A stretch of 5,641 nt of DNA from UCB3 sp964415605 (GTDB taxonomy: Bacteria > Chloroflexota > Anaerolineae > Epilineales > Epilineaceae): positions 1 to 5,641 of the forward strand of contig CAYQBA010000244.1 in NCBI GenBank assembly GCA_964415605.1. Reading direction: 5' to 3'. Below, piece after piece: positions 1-5,568 of the stretch. Within the stretch, counting starts at the first letter, position 1. Each line of letters begins with the position of its first letter. A program made the translations under genes and the position numbers. Below the pieces are notes generated by a model. It searched no databases, was not told where the DNA came from, and was given only the letters and a program-made list of their open reading frames with translations.

Positions 1-1
1 G

Positions 2-58
2 GCCGTCGGCGTCGCGGCCGTGCTGGCCGCGGCGGGTCCGGCGCCGCGCGCCGCGGCC
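2..58 (+). other. Signal peptide, C-terminal part (truncated by window edge)
   Basis: The in-frame translation is AVGVAAVLAAAGPAPRAAAD. It gives an uncharged alanine/valine core followed by a proline-containing stretch and an AAA|D site typical of signal peptidase I cleavage. The positively charged n-region would lie to the left of the window. I see no lipobox cysteine, so a lipoprotein is not supported. The two DUF1566 repeats that follow, a domain common in exported bacterial proteins, agree with export. Confidence 0.65.
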
Positions 59-3000
59 GACCCCGCCGTCGACCCCGCGCCGGACCGGCTCCTCGCCAGC
101 GGACTGACGCGCGGCTACGCGGGCAACCACGGCGCGCTGGCCGACGGCAACCGCGACGACGGCGACCTCATCCGCGGGCGGTGGCGCGACTACGCGCCGG
201 ACCCGCCGCCGGCGCCGCGCACCCCCGCCGACAACGTCGTCGTCGATCGCCAGACCGGCCTGATGTGGGTGCGCGACGTCGGCCGCCTCGACGGCGACGA
301 CGGCCAGGGCGCGCGGGGCAACGTGATCCTCAGCCAGCCGCTGAGCTGGCAGGCGGCGGTCGAGGCCGCCAACGCCCTGGTGTACGCCGGCTTCGACGAC
401 TGGCGGCTGCCCAACGTCAACGAGCTGCAGACGCTGGTCGACTTCGGGCGCGCCGCCCCGGCGCTCGACCCGCGCGCGTTCCCCGAGCCGTTCGCGGCGC
501 TGCCGAGCCCTTACTTCTGGTCGTCGACGACGCACGCGGCGCTGCCGGCGATGGCGCTGTACTTGAACGTCCGCGACGGCCACGTCTACCGCTGGACCAA
601 GGGCGCCGCCTTCGCCGTGCGCCCGGTGCGCGACGCCCCGGCCGGCGACCCGGTCGCGGTGCTCGGCACCGGCCAGACCACGGGCTACCGCGGCGACGCG
701 CCGGGCGCCGGCAACGGCGACGACGGCGACCTGCGCCGCGGGCTGGCGCCGCGCTACGCCTGGTCCGACGACGGCACCGTCGACACGCCGGCCGAGAACG
801 TGGCGGTCGACGCCAACACCGGCCTGATGTGGCTGCGCGACCCGGCCCGGCTCGACGGCCGGGGCGGGCCGGACGGCGTGGGCGGGAACCGCGACCTGCG
901 GGCACCGCTGGACTGGCAGGCGGCGATCGACGCCTGCAACGGGCTGGCCTACGCCGGCCACGCCGACTGGCGGCTGCCGAACATCCAGGAGCTGGTCTCG
1001 ATCGCCCAGCCCGGCCGGACCGACGTGCCGCACGACCCGGTGGTCTTCGCCGCGGCGCCGCGCGGCGGCGCCGTGGCCAACATCTGGTGGTCGTCGACGA
1101 CGGCGGAGATCGACATGCCGGGCGTGCGGCGGGGCGAGGCGGCGTGGTTCGTCGAGACCGGGCTGCCCTACTCGCGGCACCACGTCGCGCCCGACTTCCA
1201 GCCGCCCAAGTCGCGGCCCGGGTTCGTCCGCTGCGTGCGCGACGCCGAGCCGCGGCCGGTGCCGGACCTCTACCGCGCCGAGATCCGGTCGTCGGCCGAC
1301 CTGGCGGCGGTGACGCTCCCCAGCACGAGCCCGGGGGTGGCGCGGGTCGGGAAGTTCATCCTGCCGTTGGACCCGGCCGCGGCGGACGCGCCGGTCGAGG
1401 TGGCGTTCCAGGACGTCCATCGGCACGCGCTGCACTACGACTTCCTGCGCGCGGCGTTCCCGGCGCGCTTCGGCGCGCTGACGCCGGCGGACTACACCGC
1501 GCTGGTCAGCCCGCGCGCGACCCGCACGTGGCTGGCGGGCGGCCTGCGGACGTTCGCGACGGCGGGCGGCGAGGTCGTCACGGGCTTCGACGTCTTCATC
1601 GACGGCGACGCCGCGCCGGACCTCCTCTCCGCGGCCGAGACGGCCGGCCTCTACCGGCGCCTGTCTCGCGCGTTCCGCCGGCCGCTGGTCTACTCGCCGA
1701 CGCAGCCGGGGGCCCTGGCGGCGGCGCGGGACTGGGATCCGGCGACCGTGCCGATGGCGTTCCCGTCGCCGCCGCCGGCGCCGGGCTTCGAGGCCTACAC
1801 CACCGGCGACGCGTACGGGACGGTGCGCCTAATGACGCTCGAGGATCTGGCCGAGGCCGAGGGCAACGGCCGGATTAGCTGGCAGGACATCCTCGTCCTG
1901 GACCGCGCCCCGACGGACCTCGAGGGCGTGGTCAGCGGGATCGTCACCGGCGAGCGGCAGGGCGACCTCAGCCACCTCAACGTGCGCGCGGCGCGCCGCG
2001 GCACGCCGAACGCGTTCGTCGCGGACAGCCTGGCGGCGTTCCAGGCGCACGCGGGCCGGCTCGTGCGCCTGACGGTCACGCGCGCGGGCTACACGGTCCG
2101 GGCGGACGTTTCGCGCGCCGAGGCCGAGGCCTTCTGGGCGGCGCGCCGGCCGGACCCGGTGGCGATCCCGCCGGCCGACCCGGCCTACGCCGCGCTCGAC
2201 GATCTGGCCGCGATCGCGGCGGGCGACGCGGACGGCCGCGCGGCGTCGCGCGCCGGGGCCAAGGCGGCCAACCTCGCGCGGCTCTACGCGTTCCTGCCGG
2301 CGCGCTACCAGGTGCCGGGCTTCGCCGTCCCGTTCGCGCCGTACGCGGCGATGCTGGCGGCCACGACGATCGCCGACGACCGCGCGTCGCCGCCGGTCGA
2401 GCGGCCGCTGGCGGACTACCTGGCGGACCTGCACCGCGACGACCGCTTCCTGACCGACGCGGCCTACCGCGCCGAGCGGCTCGAGGGCGTGCGCGACCGG
2501 GTCCGGGCGGCGGGCGTGATCCCGGACGATCTCGCGCGGCGCCTGGCGGACCGCATCGCCGCGGTGCACGGCGGCCCGACGACGATGGTCCGCTTCCGGT
2601 CGTCGTCCAACGCCGAGGACGGGCTGGCGTTCAACGGCGCGGGGCTGTACGACTCGACGTCGGTGTGCGCGGCGGACTCGCTGGACGGCGACGCGGCCGG
2701 GCCGTCGCGCTGCGATCCGAGCCAGCCGTCGGAGCGGACCATCGAGCGCGGCCTGCGCCGGGTGTGGGCCAGCCTGTGGAACTTCCGGGCATGGGAGGAG
2801 CGGGCCTACTACGGCGTCGACCACCTGGCGGCGGGCATGGCCATCCTGGTCACGCCGGCGTTCCCCGACGAGCGGGCCAACGGGGTGGCGTTCTCGGGCA
2901 ACCCGCTCAGCCCGGCGGCCCGCGAGTACGTCGTCAACGTCCAGCTCGGCGACACCAGCGTGGTGCTGCCCGACCCGGGCGTGCTGCCGGAGCGCGACGT

Positions 3001-4156
3001 CCTGGACGTCGACGCCGAGGGCCGGGTGGCCGCCATCCGGCGGGTGCGCCCGTCGAGCCTGGTGCCGCCCGGCACGCACGTGCTGGCGGACGCCGAGCTG
3101 CGCGAGCTCGGCGACGTCCTGGCGCTGGCGCGCGCGCGGTTCCCGGTGGAGGCGGGCGCGCCGTCGGGCGGGGTGGTCATGCTCGACGCGGAGTTCAAGC
3201 TGCGCAAGGGCGACGACCAGCTCATCGTCAAGCAGATCCGGCCGTTCCTGGCGGGCGGGCGCGACGGGCCGGGCGGCGCGTCGGCGCTGCGGGTCGAGGT
3301 GCCGGAGCCGATCGCGCTGTGCGCGATGTGGCGGATCGCGCACCCGCCCGCCCGGGAATACGCCGACAAGCTCCAGCTCGGGCTGCCGGCGGGCGAGTGG
3401 ACGGTGGACCTTGGCTCGCCGGAAGGGCCGGCCGGGCTGTTCGGCCCGCTGGCGGTCGGGCCGGGGGCGGTCGAGGCGCGGCCGGACGGCCCGGCGCGCG
3501 TGCGGCTGGCGCCGGCGGTCGGCGACCCCCCCGCGCGCGAGGTGGCGCTCGACCAGCGCTATGCCGCCCCGGGCGGGCCGCTGACGGTCACGCTGCGCTT
3601 TCCGGGCGTCGTGGCCGGCGAGCTGAACGTGGCGCGGGTGGACGCGGCGTTCCTGACGACGGGCGTCGCGGCATCGGCGGCGGGCGGCGGCGACGGGGGG
3701 CTCCAGTACCTGGCGCCGTGCGGGCTGGCGCACCTCGACCCCGAGCGGCTCGAGGTCGACCTGGCGGGCGGCCAGCGGGCCGTCCTGCGCCTGCGCAAGG
3801 GCGCGGGCGGGGGGTTCTGGGCGGGCTACCTCTGGGCCGACCTCGTGGCGGCGGAGGTCGACCTGGCGGCGGGGCGGCGCGTGGTGACCGACTACGGCCA
3901 CCTGGTCTACGACGCGCTGCGCCACAACTGGAACGAGACCTTCTGGGTGCTGTTCGACCCGCCGTTGGGCGACGCGCACGGCCTGGCGGTGACCCAGACG
4001 TTCCTCGGCGACGGCCGCGAGTCGTTCACGGCGGCGGTGCTCGGCGCGGACCTGGCGCCGCTGCGGCCGCTCGCGGTCACCGGCGTGCGCCGGATCGGCC
4101 CGCGCCCGCCGCTGGACGGCCGGACGGCGTGGCTGCCGTGGGCGGGGCGGAGGTAA
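2..4156 (+). CDS. Exported multidomain protein: two DUF1566 repeats, phosphohistidine-like domain and PPDK-type ATP-grasp domain (5' partial)
   Basis: Residues are numbered from the GTG at 20, but the frame is open to the left edge and reads AVGVAAVLAAAG, the core of a signal peptide, so the true start lies upstream of the window. Domains in order: signal peptide tail (to about A13); two DUF1566 (Lcl C-terminal-like) repeats (about 27-205 and 215-408), each with TGLMW, DWRLPN and WSSTT motifs; an unrecognised region (about 410-590); a phosphohistidine-like domain (about 593-697, SHLNVRAARRGTPN, candidate H652); an ATP-grasp domain of the PPDK N-terminal type (about 746-1076); and an unassigned C-terminal region to 1378. 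In the ATP-grasp domain K748 (GAKAANL), R860 (RFRSSSNAED), E1058 (DAEF), Q1072 and R1074 (KQIRP) match the ATP-binding positions of PPDK. No PEP/pyruvate TIM barrel follows. The family suggests ATP-dependent phosphoryl transfer; the substrate is unknown. It ends in TAA, four bases before the palindromic element. Domain calls are confident; function is not. Confidence 0.9.
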   Translation, partial: AVGVAAVLAAAGPAPRAAADPAVDPAPDRLLASGLTRGYAGNHGALADGNRDDGDLIRGRWRDYAPDPPPAPRTPADNVVVDRQTGLMWVRDVGRLDGDDGQGARGNVILSQPLSWQAAVEAANALVYAGFDDWRLPNVNELQTLVDFGRAAPALDPRAFPEPFAALPSPYFWSSTTHAALPAMALYLNVRDGHVYRWTKGAAFAVRPVRDAPAGDPVAVLGTGQTTGYRGDAPGAGNGDDGDLRRGLAPRYAWSDDGTVDTPAENVAVDANTGLMWLRDPARLDGRGGPDGVGGNRDLRAPLDWQAAIDACNGLAYAGHADWRLPNIQELVSIAQPGRTDVPHDPVVFAAAPRGGAVANIWWSSTTAEIDMPGVRRGEAAWFVETGLPYSRHHVAPDFQPPKSRPGFVRCVRDAEPRPVPDLYRAEIRSSADLAAVTLPSTSPGVARVGKFILPLDPAAADAPVEVAFQDVHRHALHYDFLRAAFPARFGALTPADYTALVSPRATRTWLAGGLRTFATAGGEVVTGFDVFIDGDAAPDLLSAAETAGLYRRLSRAFRRPLVYSPTQPGALAAARDWDPATVPMAFPSPPPAPGFEAYTTGDAYGTVRLMTLEDLAEAEGNGRISWQDILVLDRAPTDLEGVVSGIVTGERQGDLSHLNVRAARRGTPNAFVADSLAAFQAHAGRLVRLTVTRAGYTVRADVSRAEAEAFWAARRPDPVAIPPADPAYAALDDLAAIAAGDADGRAASRAGAKAANLARLYAFLPARYQVPGFAVPFAPYAAMLAATTIADDRASPPVERPLADYLADLHRDDRFLTDAAYRAERLEGVRDRVRAAGVIPDDLARRLADRIAAVHGGPTTMVRFRSSSNAEDGLAFNGAGLYDSTSVCAADSLDGDAAGPSRCDPSQPSERTIERGLRRVWASLWNFRAWEERAYYGVDHLAAGMAILVTPAFPDERANGVAFSGNPLSPAAREYVVNVQLGDTSVVLPDPGVLPERDVLDVDAEGRVAAIRRVRPSSLVPPGTHVLADAELRELGDVLALARARFPVEAGAPSGGVVMLDAEFKLRKGDDQLIVKQIRPFLAGGRDGPGGASALRVEVPEPIALCAMWRIAHPPAREYADKLQLGLPAGEWTVDLGSPEGPAGLFGPLAVGPGAVEARPDGPARVRLAPAVGDPPAREVALDQRYAAPGGPLTVTLRFPGVVAGELNVARVDAAFLTTGVAASAAGGGDGGLQYLAPCGLAHLDPERLEVDLAGGQRAVLRLRKGAGGGFWAGYLWADLVAAEVDLAAGRRVVTDYGHLVYDALRHNWNETFWVLFDPPLGDAHGLAVTQTFLGDGRESFTAAVLGADLAPLRPLAVTGVRRIGPRPPLDGRTAWLPWAGRR
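98..634 (+). repeat. DUF1566 repeat 1 (intragenic, protein-level tandem repeat)
   Basis: This covers residues about 27-205. It opens with an acidic GNRDDGDLIRG stretch, then DNVVVDRQTGLMWVRD, LSWQAAVEAANALVYAG, DWRLPNVNELQTLVD, PYFWSSTT and finally FAVRPVRD. The motif order is the same as in the second copy. It lacks the two cysteines of copy 2, which are Ala and Pro here. DUF1566 domains are common in exported and surface proteins of proteobacteria and other high-GC bacteria, and their exact role is not established. Confidence 0.85.
662..1243 (+). repeat. DUF1566 repeat 2 (intragenic, protein-level tandem repeat)
   Basis: This covers residues about 215-408. It reads LGTGQTTGYRG, GNGDDGDLRRG, ENVAVDANTGLMWLRD, LDWQAAIDACNGLAYAG, DWRLPNIQELVSI, NIWWSSTT and FVRCVRD. 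C306 and C405 fall at the two positions where DUF1566 domains often carry a cysteine pair, so a disulfide is plausible in an exported protein. The copy is longer than repeat 1 because of an insert between the WWSSTT and FVRCVRD motifs. Confidence 0.88.
1796..2110 (+). other. Phosphohistidine-like (PEP-utiliser swivel) domain within the large CDS
   Basis: This covers residues about 593-697. The sequence runs from TTGDAYGTVRL through QDILVLDRAPTDLEGVVSGIVTGE to GDLSHLNVRAARRGTPN. It follows the pattern of the mobile phosphohistidine domain of dikinases, in which a strand 'DILV' precedes a 'GIVT' turn, a catalytic His in an SH motif and a helix of the 'VRARxxGxPN' type. The candidate phosphorylated residue is H652. 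The SHLNVRA stretch is closest in style to the LSHVSVRAR motif of glucan water dikinases. The assignment is from motif memory, not from an alignment. Confidence 0.6.
2255..3247 (+). other. ATP-grasp domain, PPDK_N / PEP-pyruvate-binding type, within the large CDS
   Basis: This covers residues about 746-1076. It starts with GAKAANLARL (K748), followed by the YQVPGFAVPF segment, the RFRSSSNAEDGLAFNGAGLYDS loop (R860), MAILVTPAFPDERANGVAFSGNP, a VVNVQLGD strand, and it closes with LDAEFKLRKGDDQLIVKQIRPF (E1058, Q1072, R1074). These are the positions that hold ATP in PPDK and PEP synthase, so nucleotide binding looks intact. A short segment bounded by C883 and C898 is inserted just after the RSSSNAED loop and may be disulfide-closed. 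Confidence 0.85.
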
Positions 4157-4159
4157 GGG

Positions 4160-4179
4160 CCGCGCTGACAAGTCCAGGG
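4160..4179 (+). repeat. Outer inverted repeat, left copy
   Basis: This 20-mer matches the reverse complement of 4442-4461 at 18 of 20 positions, with mismatches at its 6th and 16th bases. Allowing one extra base at 4180, similarity continues for about six more bases (TTGGCG against TCGGCG). It begins four bases after the TAA of the upstream gene. Confidence 0.7.
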
Positions 4180-4217
4180 CTTGGCGGCAGGGTCAATGCT
4201 GTCAGCAGGTGACTTTG

Positions 4218-4393
4218 GCCCCCCTAACCCCCCAATAATGGGGGGAACTCTCTTAGCAACCTCATGCAAGATACCGGAAGACGTCATTTGGTCGATGGAA
4301 CTCTGATGTCCATCCCCGACCAACCTGAGGTGCCCGAGCACATGCATGCCACCCGCCAGAGAGTTCCCCCCATTATTGGGGGGTTAGGGGGGC
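4218..4393. terminator. Perfect 36-bp inverted repeat around a 104-base centre; possible bidirectional terminator
   Basis: The arms are 4218-4253 and 4358-4393 and are exactly complementary. Each consists of two C6/G6 blocks around TAA, then AATAAT, a third G6/C6 block and AACTCTCT. Each arm can also fold on itself as C6-AATAAT-G6 (4228-4245) or C6-ATTATT-G6 (4366-4383). In either convergent transcript the long stem would be extremely stable. No run of T follows on either strand, so it is not a classic intrinsic terminator. A role in stopping read-through is inferred from position and stability. Confidence 0.5.
4288..4323. repeat. Inner hairpin at the centre of the palindrome
   Basis: TTGGTCG (4288-4294) pairs with CGACCAA (4317-4323), and ATGGA (4295-4299) pairs with TCCAT (4309-4313). 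This leaves a CCC bulge and a nine-base loop at 4300-4308. The outer seven pairs share the exact symmetry axis of the 36-bp arms, as does a CATGCA/TGCATG match (4263-4268/4343-4348). Confidence 0.6.
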
Positions 4394-4433
4394 TGTCCCC
4401 CACCCGCCCACCCAGATGACACGGGGAACAGCC
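4391..4433. repeat. Secondary hairpin on the right side of the element
   Basis: GGCTGTCCCC (4391-4400) pairs with GGGGAACAGCC (4423-4433), forming ten base pairs with one bulged base and a 22-base loop. Its first three bases overlap the end of the right 36-bp arm, so this hairpin and the long stem partly compete. Confidence 0.5.
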
Positions 4434-4441
4434 TTCGCCGA

Positions 4442-4461
4442 CCCTTGACTTGTCACCGCGG
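4442..4461 (-). repeat. Outer inverted repeat, right copy
   Basis: This is the partner of 4160-4179 and contains GACTTGTCA, the complement of the TGACAAGTC core. It lies 14 bases beyond the arginase stop codon on the 3' side of that gene. Confidence 0.7.
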
Positions 4462-4475
4462 AAACAAGGGCCGCC

Positions 4476-5393
4476 CTACAGGATCCGCTGCCCCAGCAGC
4501 GACGCCGCCAGCCCCACCGCAAGCTCGGCGGTGCGGTTGCGCTCGTCGAGGATCGGGTTGATCTCGACGATGTCGAGCGACCGCACGCGGCCGCTGTCGC
4601 CGAGGATCTCCATGAGCAGGTGCGCCTCGCGGTAGGTCAGGCCGCCGGGAACGGCGGTGCCGACGCCCGGCGCGGCGGTCGGCGACAGGCTGTCCATGTC
4701 GAGGCTGACGTGCAGACGCGGCAGGTGGCGCAGCCGGTCGAGGGCCTGCCGCGCGACGGCGGCCATGCCGAGCTCGTCGATGGCGCGCATCGTGAACACG
4801 TGCACGCCGCTCCGCGCCAGGCGCGCGCGCTCGGGCGGGTCGAGGTCGCGGATGCCGATCTGCACGACGTGCGCCGGCGCCACCTTGGCGCCCGGGAAGC
4901 CGACGTCGACGAGCTCGGCGGGGCCGTCGCCGACGAGCACGGCCACGGGCATGCCGTGGAGGTTGCCGCTGGGCGACGTCTCCGCGGTGTTGAAATCGCC
5001 GTGGGCGTCGACCCAGATCAAGCCGACCGGCCCCTGGCTGGCGGCGGCGGCGACGGTGCCGATGCTGATGCTGTGGTCGCCGCCGAGGAACACGGCGATC
5101 TCGCCGGCCTCGGCGCACGCGCGCCCGATGGCGTGGATCGACCGGCACACCTGCGCGACGGCGGCCAGGCGCTTGGCGCCGGTGTCGGCGATGTCCTCCT
5201 CGGGGTTGGGCACCGCCAGGTTGCCGTGGTCGTGCACGCGGTACCCCAGGCGCTCGAGGCGGTCCTCCAGCCCGGCGTAGCGCATGGCGCTGGGGCCCAT
5301 GTCGACGCCGCGCCGGCGCTGGCCGAGGTCCATCGGGACCCCGACGACGCGGACGGACGGCGGGCGGGGCGGCAGGTCGGGGGGCGGTTGCAT
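4476..5393 (-). CDS. rocF: Arginase (RocF type)
   Basis: The 305-residue product hydrolyses L-arginine to ornithine and urea in the cytoplasm, the first step of arginine breakdown, using a binuclear manganese centre. It opens with VVGVPMDLGQRRRGVDMGPSAMRYAGL. The six metal ligands are visible as H107 (GGDHSISIG), D129, H131 and D133 (DAHGDFNT), and D232 and D234 (SLDMDS). H146 (SGNLHGMP) and E277 (DIVEINP) are the usual active-site residues, and the tail NPILDERNRTAELAV is RocF-like. These motifs separate it from agmatinase and formimidoylglutamase. The frame is open upstream to an ATG at 5570, but those 59 residues are arginine/proline-rich and unlike the family, so I chose the ATG at 5393. 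That start gives normal length and sits nine bases after AGGA. One oddity is that the usual D-x-L-D-P reads DSLSP. It converges on the large exported-protein gene, with the palindrome between them. Confidence 0.95.
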   Translation of the reverse strand: MQPPPDLPPRPPSVRVVGVPMDLGQRRRGVDMGPSAMRYAGLEDRLERLGYRVHDHGNLAVPNPEEDIADTGAKRLAAVAQVCRSIHAIGRACAEAGEIAVFLGGDHSISIGTVAAAASQGPVGLIWVDAHGDFNTAETSPSGNLHGMPVAVLVGDGPAELVDVGFPGAKVAPAHVVQIGIRDLDPPERARLARSGVHVFTMRAIDELGMAAVARQALDRLRHLPRLHVSLDMDSLSPTAAPGVGTAVPGGLTYREAHLLMEILGDSGRVRSLDIVEINPILDERNRTAELAVGLAASLLGQRIL

Positions 5394-5401
5394 CGCGGGG
5401 A

Positions 5402-5407
5402 ATCCTA
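5402..5407 (-). promoter_or_regulatory. TAGGAT before the arginase start: Shine-Dalgarno or leaderless -10
   Basis: On the minus strand TAGGAT is followed by eight bases and then the arginase ATG. Read as a ribosome binding site, AGGA lies nine bases from the start, slightly long but usable. Read as a TAnnnT -10 hexamer, it would start transcription at or next to the ATG, giving a leaderless message. The sequence alone does not decide. Either reading supports the start at 5393. Confidence 0.45.
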
Positions 5408-5546
5408 CCACAGGCGGGCGGCGCGGGACGGTAGGGATATCGCCACGCGAGCGGCGCAATAGCCACCACAGGCACGCGGGCGGCGCGGCGGTCAGGCGGC
5501 GCCGGCGCGGCGGGCGGCCGCCCGCACCCGCGGCCGGATGGTCCGC

Positions 5547-5552
5547 TATACT
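5547..5552 (+). promoter_or_regulatory. -10 hexamer TATACT for the rightmost gene
   Basis: TATACT differs from the TATAAT consensus at one position and stands out in this GC-rich spacer. It lies 16 bases before the ATG at 5569, so the predicted 5' leader is only about ten bases. I see no convincing -35 hexamer at the expected distance (about 5524-5529) and no clear Shine-Dalgarno between it and the start. Confidence 0.45.
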
Positions 5553-5568
5553 GAGCGCCAAGTCCCCC

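Larger units (their letters stand above)
4160..4461. repeat. Nested imperfect palindrome, MITE-like element in the convergent intergenic region
   Basis: The 319 bases between the two stop codons contain no gene. They are organised as an imperfect palindrome: outer inverted repeats 4160-4179 and 4442-4461 (18 of 20 match, core TGACAAGTC), a perfect 36-bp inverted repeat 4218-4253/4358-4393, and an inner hairpin 4288-4323. The interior, especially 4254-4330, is visibly less GC-rich than the flanking genes, which suggests separate origin. There is no transposase, so a mobile element would be non-autonomous. Its position between converging genes also suits a bidirectional transcription barrier, although no U-tract follows the stems. 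Confidence 0.7.
5394..5568. promoter_or_regulatory. Divergent promoter region with a spaced direct repeat
   Basis: This spacer separates the arginase from the divergent gene at 5569. A composite direct repeat occurs twice: ACCACAGGC at 5407-5415 and 5465-5473, each followed by GGGCGGCGCGG (directly at 5416-5426; after four extra bases at 5478-5488). The copies are 58 bases apart in the first block and 62 in the second. They could be binding sites for a regulator of one or both genes, or chance in a GC-rich spacer. Confidence 0.4.

Noticed and set aside
181..1878. Plus-strand open frame of 565 codons in another frame
   Set aside because: It is almost entirely R, G, A and P, with no motifs, and lies over the DUF1566 repeats.
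2..4156. Calling the large gene PEP synthase or pyruvate phosphate dikinase
   Set aside because: Only the ATP-grasp part matches. The TIM-barrel PEP/pyruvate domain is missing, the His domain is on the wrong side, and the protein appears exported.
1829..4171. Minus-strand open frame of 780 codons antisense to the large gene
   Set aside because: Its translation is an arginine/proline/alanine-rich shadow with no recognisable motif, as expected from high-GC codons read in reverse. The plus strand holds clear domain motifs throughout.
2665..4212. Plus-strand open frame of 515 codons overlapping the large gene
   Set aside because: Low-complexity RGA-rich translation in a frame that conflicts with the conserved ATP-grasp domain.
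3907..4347. Minus-strand open frame of 146 codons across the palindrome
   Set aside because: It runs through both the antisense of the large gene and the inverted-repeat element, with no motif or ribosome site.
4218..4393. CRISPR array or tRNA in the gene-free interval
   Set aside because: There are only two repeat copies in inverted orientation, no regularly spaced direct repeats, and no cloverleaf with an acceptor/T-loop pattern.
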